NCBI GenBank assembly: GCA_036873135.1
Contig: JAPTYO010000014.1
Span: forward strand, 21,846,952-21,910,951
Source: Clarkia xantiana subsp. parviflora
Lineage: Eukaryota > Streptophyta > Magnoliopsida > Myrtales > Onagraceae
Length of the DNA: 64,000 nt
Direction: 5' to 3'
The notes under the pieces were generated by a model. The model was not told the origin of the DNA, ran no database searches, and saw only the letters and a list, made by a program, of their open reading frames with translations. Below are positions 54,232-64,000 of this stretch, piece by piece; the first letter of the stretch is position 1; every line of letters begins with the position of its first letter. Position numbers and translations under genes: made by a program.

Positions 54232-54829
54232 TCAAGAAACGGTTTAGAACCTTTCTTGACTCTATTTTAAGTTAGGATATTTGTCCAATTTGAGTCTGAC
54301 GCTAACCTTTCGATTTTGATCGTTGGTCGGGTGTAGGTATCTTGATTCCGTCCGTCGCTTGACTTTCTGGCCGAACGACTTTATTTCCTGTCACTATGGT
54401 TAGTGTGATGGGAAATATATATGTGACGTGCAAGCATGGTTATTGTCGGAGACACGAGAAATCGGAAATGCATTTATACGAGTATGCGTCTATCGTTATG
54501 TAAGTATGAATAAAGGACGTGGCAAGATCGTAATTACGTAATGCAAGAAAATAGAAATCGTATGTTTCTAAAATGACTAAGTGATTACCGAATCTTGGAT
54601 CACGTGATTGCAACATACGCCCATGATGATTGACTTGACACGCGCGATGATGTTGATGCGCGCGTTGACGTTGATACACGCGTTGACGTCAGGTATAGAT
54701 TGTTGGTTATTTCCTGCAAGCATGTTAAAACACTTAGAAAATATTAAGCGATATCTAATGTTTGTTACCATAGATGTCGTCGTATGAGCTTTGACGATGT
54801 GCATCGTTGGTAGGCTTAGGGGGCATAGC
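54232..54829. other. Element E 3' UTR
   Basis: Non-coding. It shows the first diverged acacttagaaaatatt motif near 54728, a precursor of the adjacent array, and several gcgcgttgacgttga blocks (54650-54690). Confidence 0.6.
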
Positions 54830-56475
54830 TACTCGTTGTATGCAATACATCTTTGTTGACGTGCATGTGCGTATGTGAAAATACTTAGAAAATATTCTCT
54901 CCTTGTTGGCATGCCCCCTCGTTGACGTGTACGTACGTACATGGGAATACTTAGAAAATACTTTTTCTTCGTCGACATGTAACCTTGTCGACATGTATGT
55001 ACATACATGGAAATACTTAGAAAATATTTTTTCTTCGTTGACATGCCCCCTCGTCGACATGTATGTACGTACATGGAAACACTTAGAAAATATTTTCTTC
55101 TCGTCGACGTGCACCCTCGTCGACATGTATGTACGTACATGGAAACACTTAGAAAATACTTTCTCCTTGTCGACGTGCGTCCTCGTCGACATGTATGTAC
55201 GTACATGGAAACACTTAGAAAATATTTTCTCCTTGTCGACGTGCATCCTCGTCGACATGTATGTACGTACATGAAAACACTTAGAAAATATTTTCTCCTT
55301 GTCGACGTGCATCATCGTCGACATGTATGTACGTACATGGAAACACTTAGAAAATATTTTCTCCTTGTCGACGCGCATCCTCGTCGACATGTATGTACGT
55401 ACTTAGAAAATATTTTCTCCTTGTCGACGCGCATCCTCGTCGACATGTATGTACGTACATGGAAACACTTAGAAAATATTTTCTCCTTGTCGACGCGCAT
55501 CCTCGTCGACATGTATGTACGTACATGGAAACACTTAGAAAATATTTTCTCCTTGTCGACGCGCATCCTCGTCGACATGTATGTACGTACATGGAAACAC
55601 TTAGAAAATATTTTCTCCTTGTCGACGCGCATCCTCGTCGACATGTATGTACGTACATGGAAACACTTAGAAAATATTTTCTCCTTGTCGACGTGCATCC
55701 TCGTCGACATGTATGTACGTACATGGAAACACTTAGAAAATATTTTCTCCTTGTCGACGCGCATCCTCGTCGACATGTATGTACGTACATGGAAACACTT
55801 AGAAAATATTTTCTCCTTGTCGACGTGCATCCTCGTCGACATGTATGTACGTACATGGAAACACTTAGAAAATATTTTCTCCTTGTCGACGCGCATCCTC
55901 GTCGACATGTATGTACGTACATGGAAACACTTAGAAAATATTTTCTCCTTGTCGACGCGCATCCTCGTCGACATGTATGTACGTACATGGAAACACTTAG
56001 AAAATATTTTCTCCTTGTCGACGCGCATCCTCGTCGACATGTATGTACGTACATGGAAACACTTAGAAAATATTTTCTCCTTGTCGACGTGCATCCTCGT
56101 CGACATGTATGTACGTACATGGAAACACTTAGAAAATATTTTCTCCTTGTCGACGTGCATCCTCGTCGACATGTATGTACGTACATGGAAACACTTAGAA
56201 AATATTTTCTCCTTGTCGACGCGCATCCTCGTCGACATGTATGTACGTACATGGAAACACTTAGAAAATATTTTCTCCTTGTCGACGCGCATCCTCGTCG
56301 ACATGTTTGTACGTACATGGAAACACTTAGAAAATATTTTCTCCTTGTCGACGCGCATCCTCGTCGACATGTATGTACGTACATGGAAACACTTAGAAAA
56401 TATTTTCTCCTTGTCGACGTGCATCCTCGTCGACATGTATGTACGTACATGGAAACACCTAGAAAATATTTACAG
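54830..56475. repeat. 66-bp satellite-like array in element E (about two dozen copies)
   Basis: The unit contains ctccttgtcgacgcgcatcc, tcgtcgacatgtatgtacgt and acatggaaacacttagaaaa. Central copies are nearly identical; the left three are diverged and one at 55393 is shortened. Because 66 is a multiple of three and the unit lacks stops in several frames, it produces open frames of up to 495 codons on both strands (for example 55007-56494 and 55312-56436) that are not genes. Related to the 62-bp arrays of B and C. Confidence 0.95.
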
Positions 56476-56489
56476 CTGCAGTTTCTGTT

Positions 56490-57040
56490 TTTAGCATAAT
56501 TCTCGAGAGATCCGACGCATGGGCGTGTTCCTCGAGCGATTCTTGGTTCTTTATGCTGAGCATGACCGTGCTACCCCTTTCTTGTGATAAGGGAAATAGG
56601 GTTGAGGGTTGTGTAGTGGCGTCTTCTGCCCCCCGGTCGAGGGACCGGCCCAAGGAGGAGCGTTACTCCTACTGAGGTAAGCGTTTGTTGATAATTCTTT
56701 GTTCGTGCTTTTTCTTGCATGACACTTCGTCACCTGGACAATGTTAAGTACTGTGGTCGCCCCTTTTGGCTAGGCTCCAAGGCATGGCAAGGATGGGTAG
56801 AGCATAGGATGTTGTGACTTGCACATTATAGATTTTGCTTGGAGAAGACGATGGAAACTTCTGCTTGTTCCGTCGAGTCCTGTTAGAGATGACGGCATTC
56901 TTTAATTCGTGCCACCTTTTAGATATTCTGAACTCGTTTCTGAGTCTGTTTGCCCCCCGGCTTCCATGTTTGAAGGTTTGTTATAGTTGTTCCTTAGTTG
57001 ATGCTTCCGACTTGTTCGTTTTGAACTACGTCGTTTGAAC
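56490..57040 (+). pseudogene. Probable remnant of the antisense gene in element E
   Basis: Around 56570-56680 the sequence recalls the basic exon of the A gene (tcttgtgataagggaaatag beside tctcgtgataagaggaagc) and ends at a donor-like gaggtaagcg. The rest is too decayed to assign. Low confidence. Confidence 0.35.
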
Positions 57041-57762
57041 CTGCTTTATATATAGTAGTTGGCATGATAACTTGTTAGTAATATTTCATACCGTTATCAC
57101 TTACTATGTTTATTGAGTGCGGATGACTCGTAATGTAGACATAATTCCTGCGTTCGTGACCGATAGCCACTTCCTGATTGATAAGTTGAGATGTTCTTCT
57201 GATTGCCTGCCTGATGCATTATGCATATTATCCTTCTTTCCTGACAGCGTGTATTAATCCGCGTTGGGGAAGCATACATAAAAACATCATTTGAGAGAAG
57301 TTATCTTGGCTAAGCAAGATATTAGTTTATACCGTCTCTTAGTTCCACTCTAAGGCGACGTTGTACAAGACTCGACTTGTAGATTTTACGAGTTTTATAC
57401 AGGGTACGCACCTGACAGCGTGTATCAACCCGCGTTGGGGAAGAATACATAAAAAACATTTAAGTTTTTGAAGAAGCATTTTGTGCAATCTAAAAAGCTT
57501 GTTGATAAAATATTTGGGAAAATATTTTGTTATTGAAAGTGATACATCCAAAAAATCATGTTGATAAAAAATTTTGAAGGGTGTTTGATACATAAAATGT
57601 TTGATAAGATTTTTGGCAAAGTTTTTGGTAAAGTGTTTGAGAAGATAATTGTGATACATGATTCCTGCGTCCAGGGACCATGTAACACTTTTTGAGAGTA
57701 TGAATTGTGATGCCTGCTTTCTGCGTCCAGGAACCATGCAACACGGTTTGAAAACCTATAAA
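57041..57762. other. Element E internal non-coding region
   Basis: It has a direct repeat of about 40 bp (cctgacagcgtgtatt at 57242 and its variant at 57411) and T/A-rich simple sequence. No gene is seen. Confidence 0.5.
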
Positions 57763-58134
57763 ACGAACCCTGATGGCGTTCGTAATATGGGAATGCCGAC
57801 TAGACAGAGGACATTCGCCATAAAGAGTGCACCCTAAACCGGATATACGCACTTGTTATATAGTGGGGTCGTTGTCTAAAGAGAGAACTTCCGCCGTATT
57901 ACACGAACCCTGATGGCGTTCGTAATATGGGAATGCCGACTAGACAGAGGACATTCGCCATAAAGAGTGCATCCTAAACCGGATATACGCACTTGTTATA
58001 TAGTGGGGTCGTTGTCTAAAGAGAGAACTTCCGCCGTATTACACGAACCCTGATGGCGTTCGTAATATGGGAATGCCGACTAGACAGAGGACATTCGCCA
58101 TAAAGAGTGCATCCTAAACCGGATATACGCACTT
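57763..58134. repeat. 140-bp tandem repeat in element E (about 2.7 copies)
   Basis: Copies start at 57763, 57903 and 58043 with acgaaccctgatggcgttcg; the last ends after ggatatacgcactt. Copies are almost identical. Confidence 0.92.
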
Positions 58135-59224
58135 AAAGGGTGATCAGCCCTGTATGCCCATCCTGTTCTGACCTCAGGGAATGGCTTATGAACATGAGGA
58201 TTTGCCTCTTCACCAGAGATGTCACAACATGTCATTAAAAAAGTAAACATGGGGCTTGTCTTTTGAAAAGGAGGATACCTCGACATGCACATTTTGTCGG
58301 TAGGCCTTGGCGTTATTCCAAGGTACTGCTTGTAGTTGATGCCTTGAGTAGTCGTCGTTTTAATAATAGGTCTTCTAGAGATAGACACTTATGATATGAA
58401 CGGAGGGATAAACTCCTTGTTGGTGTAGATAACAGATATGTTGGTGTAGTATGCCATAGCTCCCTTCTTGCATATAATGCTTAGCTTGTATTGTTAAAGT
58501 AGATTTTGTGCATAGGTTACTACTTGCCATCATTCCTGAGTAACAATCGTAGTGTAACATGTACCTACGAGTAGAGTTGTCTTTGTTAGATAGTCGCAAT
58601 TTTTATAAGTTTGCAAAAGTATAAAGTGATGAAATTTTCTTTTTAATCATGCATATGATAAATGAAATAAAGGAATTTGATACGAGGATTCCTTGTTTGT
58701 GTAGGAAACTTCCCTGATGGCAGACATGATGAGTGTAGGTTATGGTAGGCATATGTTAGGTAGAATTGTCGAGTGCTCCTCAGCTTCGTGCTCCCCAAGT
58801 TGCTTGGCGGTTGTATCGCTGTTTCTTGATTGTTTATATTGCTTTGACTTCTAATAGTGTATGACCTGTCCTTGTGTAATGCCCCCGGGCTTGTCTATTA
58901 TTGCGACATGATTTTTATAAAATGCTTGAGACTTTATGTTGTTGACGCGAGGAATATGTGTGTAGTTGTTACTTGGCGTTATTCCAAGATAATATGCGTC
59001 ATAATAATGTACCTACGAAAGTAGATTTATCCTTTATTAGATATTTAGAGTTCTCACGACGGATTACAAGAAAGTGTCTAGTGATCACTTCTTTTGAAAA
59101 TTACTGAGGCTAATAAGCATGAGTTGTACTTAAACTTTAAAAGATTTAACATAGATATGCGAAAAGGAGATAGGAAAATAAAGGGATTGTGATGTGTTTG
59201 ATGTCCCCGTAGGTGATTTGTTGG
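58135..59224. other. Element E region downstream of the gag-derived ORF
   Basis: No domain of pol can be recognised in any frame. Two blocks with ttggcgttattccaaggta (58306 and about 58974) suggest an old duplication. Position-wise this is where pol should lie. Confidence 0.5.
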
Positions 59225-60562
59225 CTAGTTGATTCTGCCACGTGCCACATAGTTTCTCAATGCCTCTAGCGTGTTGAGCTCTTCAATGTCTCCTTTTGGG
59301 GATGGACAAAAGCTGACGTCATGTACCCAAGTGTTACTTTGCTTGTGTTCTTCAACATCTTTGTCAAGGAAGGCAGTTGTTGGCTCAGGTTGGCGGTGAG
59401 GTTTGTTTTCTGGGAATGCTGCCATACTCCAAAGATTGTACGAGTCGTCACAATTGGTTCCATAAGTGACGTTGTTTTTCTGGCGTTTGGCGATACGTGG
59501 ATTATCGTCCACAATTTCTTTTCCTTTGCCTTTTTCTGAAGGTTTGACACGAGGCTTCATTTGATGCTTACGGCCATGGTCGATATACTTCCACATTTTT
59601 CCTTTTGAGATCAGCTTGTTTACATGAGACCTTAAGCTGACACAGCCATCTGTCTCATGGCCGCACACTTCGTGATTCTCGCACCATTTGCTTTTATCAT
59701 TTCCCAATGGGCCATTGCGGAAATTAAAGGGTTTTTTCCATAGCTTGGTCTCCTTCATTTCTCTTAGGATGACAGATAATGGTGTGTTCAGAGGAACATA
59801 TATGGCGAGATTGGTGTTTTTGAGCCTTTTGGCGTCTGACTGGAGTGGTTTCTTCTTGCGCGGTTGCCTATTTTCCCCGGAGATGTGTATCTCTTTTTCA
59901 ATTATTGCCTTCAGGGTTCTTGTTGTCAATCCTGTGATTGGGATGTCGTTGCCACTAGCAGGTTTTTTCGGTCCGTCCTTGTGACAGATGTCGGCATCGT
60001 CTTGGCTTGTCCTCATGGAAGGATCTTCCTTGTGTACTTTGGATGACTCTGCTTGAGTCTTCTCTGAAGGGCTGTCGCCTTGATCAATAAATTGCTTCAA
60101 TTCGCCCTTGAGGATGATGTTGTTGGTTCGAAAGCGTAGACTGATGCAGTTATTGGTTTCGTGACCGAAGACCTCGTGGTTTTCACACCACTTGTCCTTG
60201 TCTTTTCCCAATTGGCCTTTCCTAAAGTTGTTTGGCTCTTTCCATATATTTGAGTTCTTCATTTCCCTCAAAATTACAGATAGTGGGGCATTCAGAGGAA
60301 TGTGGTCGGCGGTGTTTACTTTGTTTGGCTTCTCGAAACCTCCTTGAAGAGGTTGCTTTGGCTGCTTGCGCTGTGCGCTGGGCACATTGTCAATTGGTAT
60401 GGATGAGGCTACGGAAGTAGCTCTTTGGGTGCAGGAGGGTCCTGACTGGCTCCCAGCTGGAGCTTGGTATCTTGTTCTTTTGTTCGTCGGGGAGTTTCTG
60501 GGATGGCCGGGCCCTTTCCTTGGGTTTTTTACCTCCTCGGGAGGGTTGTGGTCACTTGCCAT
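59225..60562 (-). CDS. Element E gag-derived protein with duplicated zinc-knuckle module (445 aa)
   Basis: ATG 60562 lies about 35 bases after the PBS. Residues 1-60 are basic with KGPGHPRNSP and TSVASSIP, like the C ORF. Residues 87-162 and 254-330 are two copies of one module: PLN.PLSVILREMK, a basic linker, then WCENHEV.GHET..C and L..GK/E.K..ID. The same module occurs once in D (PLNRPLKEVLAVM...YCRFHRAPGHDTDQC...GKLKEFV), so each is a gag nucleocapsid unit. The capsid is absent. The C-terminus ends NYVARGRIN. A role in packaging or RNA binding is inference from the zinc knuckles. Confidence 0.75.
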   Translation of the reverse strand: MASDHNPPEEVKNPRKGPGHPRNSPTNKRTRYQAPAGSQSGPSCTQRATSVASSIPIDNVPSAQRKQPKQPLQGGFEKPNKVNTADHIPLNAPLSVILREMKNSNIWKEPNNFRKGQLGKDKDKWCENHEVFGHETNNCISLRFRTNNIILKGELKQFIDQGDSPSEKTQAESSKVHKEDPSMRTSQDDADICHKDGPKKPASGNDIPITGLTTRTLKAIIEKEIHISGENRQPRKKKPLQSDAKRLKNTNLAIYVPLNTPLSVILREMKETKLWKKPFNFRNGPLGNDKSKWCENHEVCGHETDGCVSLRSHVNKLISKGKMWKYIDHGRKHQMKPRVKPSEKGKGKEIVDDNPRIAKRQKNNVTYGTNCDDSYNLWSMAAFPENKPHRQPEPTTAFLDKDVEEHKQSNTWVHDVSFCPSPKGDIEELNTLEALRNYVARGRIN

Positions 60563-60599
60563 TGTTTTTGTGGTATTGTAGCTTTTTGTTCGAATCGTG

Positions 60600-60611
60600 C
60601 AGACGGCGCCA
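60600..60611 (-). promoter_or_regulatory. Primer binding site of element E
   Basis: TGGCGCCGTCTG on the minus strand, one base after the 5' LTR; the next bases (CACG) differ from those of C and D. Confidence 0.8.
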
Positions 60612-60612
60612 A

Positions 60613-61496
60613 TGTTGCGTCCGGGACGACTGAGGTCACGAGGACGCGTCTGAGGTTGTGCGGGTGTGACCCTTCCGACGGAGGTTGTGACCCGGCAAGG
60701 TGGTGACCCGGTGAGGTTCGTGTCTCGGATCGGCTGTGACTCGGTACGGATGTGACTCGGTACGGATGTGACCCGGTACGGATGTGACTCAGGGCGGATG
60801 TGACTCAGGGCGGATGTGACTCAGGGCGTCGGAACCTGCACTAAGGACCAATGCTAGCACGGAGAGGGGGGGGTGGTGCTAGCGGAGCCCTCTCTGATGC
60901 CTAAGTTACTATAGTGGCAAAAGGGTAATTTCTAGAGAGAGAAAGTTCTAGAGAGAAGTCAGAGCTCAAAATACCAAAGTTGGGCAAATGAGAGAGTGAG
61001 TGAAAATGGGTGGCCAAGGCCTCCTATTTATAGGCTTCCTTGAGACCGGACCCGGTTTTAGAGCGGTTCGACGACGGTTCAAGGAGACAAACGGGAACCG
61101 TCGTCCACATTGGTAATGCATGAACTTGACCTCTCTACACGTAACGGCGATTGCGGACACGGTAATCGCGGATATGACAATCGCGCAATACCCGTGGCGC
61201 AACCCGGACCTCGTCGAAATTGGGCAATTCGGCGAGGTCCGGATTGCCGTGCGATCCGGAGGTCCGGATTGCTTGCAACCCGGACGTCCGGGTTGCTGCA
61301 ACCCGGAGGTCCGGATTGCTTGGAATCCGGACCTCCGGATTGCACCGCAATCCGGATGTCCGGTCCGGAAACGCGTAAATACGTTTCCGGACCGTTTTGA
61401 CCCTTGGGAGACGTTTTTTCGAGACGAGATGTAATTTTGACGTGTTTGCGAGGCCCGAAGCGTAAATACGAACCCGAATTGGACATTTATCCATCA
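60613..61496 (-). repeat. Element E 5' LTR (884 bp)
   Basis: TATA box on the minus strand at 61024-61033. Compared with the 3' LTR it lacks about three palindromic units near 61260 but has one more cggatgtgactcaggg unit near 60800, and its G run is shorter. Confidence 0.92.
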
Positions 61497-61501
61497 GGCT
61501 C

Positions 61502-62181
61502 GGCAGATTTTTCGAAAATTCAGGTTTGTCGGGTTTTATACTCCGCCCTAATTGCGAGTTGAAAAATGTTACTGAAAATAACAGCTTTAATTAGGCTGGA
61601 AGTTTTTTTTTGGGCCATGGCCTTGGACTGGAAGCTTATTCTGGGTAATTTGCTGAATGCAAAGCATCATTAAATAAAATGTAGTGTTATAATTTTGGTG
61701 CAAATTTTGAAGCCTTTTTCTACCCTCGAAGAAGCGCAACATAAATTTAGGTGGCGTGCAGTTGTAAATAATGGCATTTAATTTCACACTATATATATAT
61801 ATTATAAATTCTGAAGGAAAGATAATAAAAGAGTAAATATGGAGCCGATGATTTTGTTTTTTACATTAATCGATACATTTACGGCAATTGAGCTAAGGTT
61901 TTGTAGTCATTGACTACATAGCATTGATTGCAATAGGGAGCTGAGGTTTTTTAAGTTGCAATTAATCGCAATTAAAATTTTGCTGATTTTGAGCCGTTCA
62001 ATATTCAATGTATACAATTAATCACAATTAAAATTTCGGACCGTCCAAGATTCAATGTATGCAATTAATCGCAAATAAAATTTCCATATTTCGAACTCGT
62101 CGTAGTGGGGTCCTGAGCTAAGCCTTGGCTAAAACTTGGAAATCTTAATGTCATAATGCTTTTCAAATCCTCCTAGCCATT
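61502..62181. other. AT-rich spacer with about 50-bp repeats
   Basis: Non-coding. From about 61985 it holds copies of a unit with ttcaatgtatgcaattaatc and acaattaaaatttcg that recur on the other side of the psaA insertion (62995-63080). Confidence 0.6.
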
Positions 62182-63480
<1,299 letters not shown>

Positions 63481-63481
63481 T

Positions 63482-64000
63482 TATATATAGTTATGCACCA
63501 TTTCTATTTATAAGCTGGTTAGATTATTAATAATCGTCATTAGTTGAAGCTAATCATGGGGAATTTATAAGTACTATCTTTAATAATCAAGTGAGACATG
63601 TTTTCCGTTCTTGTTAATTGTTATCATTTCTCTTCTAGCTCAAGCGCCGATTAGGGATGAATAGTATTCACTCCACTAAGAGGCACCCAAAATTCAAAAC
63701 TAATTCAACTTTAAAATTTTGTTTTCATTTTCATCCATTAATGAATTATTTAAGACTAATATATATATATATAGAGAGAGAGAGAGTGAGCTAGTTGAAA
63801 AATAAATATATATCATATGAAATGAAATGTATTGCAAGTTTATTTTATTATATAAATTACAGAATAATATTATTATTAATAAGCAGAAGTGATATATCTA
63901 ATAGATTTCCTTTTCCAAAGATAAGATTTTACTAATTAAGTACGAATTATTTCAATTGCAATATTATTGAGAGTAGGTTAGAAGGAGCAAACATTGTTCC
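63482..64000. other. AT-rich non-coding DNA to the window end
   Basis: No gene is seen. It has a short TA then GA microsatellite (63758-63787). Confidence 0.6.

Larger units (their letters stand above)
53283..61496 (-). mobile_element. Element E: non-autonomous Tat-lineage element with a gag-derived ORF only
   Basis: 8,214 bp with 3' LTR 53283-54219, 5' LTR 60613-61496 and target duplication ggctc (53278-53282, 61497-61501). PBS and PPT are intact. The interior has one ORF with two zinc-knuckle modules, 140-bp and 66-bp arrays and a decayed antisense gene; capsid, protease, RT, RNase H and integrase are absent. Outside the repeats the LTRs are nearly identical, so it moved recently with help from another copy. 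Confidence 0.92.

Noticed and set aside
53766..54235. Frames of 65-122 codons in the E LTR with GPDC/RTSG repeats
   Set aside because: Translation of the palindromic repeat in all frames and both strands.
54755..56499. Open frames of 211-495 codons on both strands
   Set aside because: All come from a 66-bp repeat without stops; frames on both strands translate the same unit. Not protein genes.

Overview
This is a transposon-dominated piece of a plant nuclear genome, probably a eudicot (inferred). The evidence is several Ty3/Gypsy retrotransposons of the Tat lineage (PBS starting TGGCGCCGTC, an extra RNase H, an accessory gene on the antisense strand), small plant-type DNA transposons, Helitron-like ends and a chloroplast psaA fragment in AT-rich DNA. 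I see no ordinary single-copy host gene.

Five LTR elements are resolved; four have both ends in the window with 5-bp target duplications. B (+ strand, 1-14070, running off the left edge) is the 3' end of a copy whose 3' LTR is split by A. A (- strand, 2297-13361, TSD tcgcg) encodes protease, RT, RNase H and integrase in two frames but has no gag. C (- strand, 19555-26768, TSD caaaa) has LTRs and leader like A and B but keeps only a gag-N-terminus-like ORF and no pol. D (- strand, 38678-49626, TSD aacat) is full length, with one 1852-codon gag-pol ORF between near-identical 659-bp LTRs. E (- strand, 53283-61496, TSD ggctc) has no pol and encodes a protein with two copies of the gag zinc-knuckle module.

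A and D carry a multi-exon accessory gene on the opposite strand between the 3' LTR and the pol stop (Transposase_28-like domain, basic linker, coiled coil). C and probably E keep remnants. The same 3' regions hold tandem arrays: 130 bp in A and C, 62-66 bp in B, C and E, 49 bp in D and 140 bp in E. LTRs of A, B, C and E contain palindromic repeats that vary in number even between the two LTRs of one element.

Outside the LTR elements: AT-rich DNA at 14071-19554 with Helitron-like pieces and a Tourist-like MITE (18834-19250); a 3.7-kb segment repeated three times in tandem (27329-38426) containing Helitron-type ends; a Mutator-like MITE (49679-50215) with a Pro-rich minisatellite; AT-rich spacer to 53282; and, after E, a rearranged psaA insertion (62182-62990) and a Helitron 3' end (63452-63480).

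Read together: only D looks close to autonomous, and even it has a Cys-to-Phe change in the integrase zinc finger. A (pol without gag), C and E (gag pieces without pol) all have nearly identical LTR pairs, so they moved recently and probably used proteins supplied by other copies.
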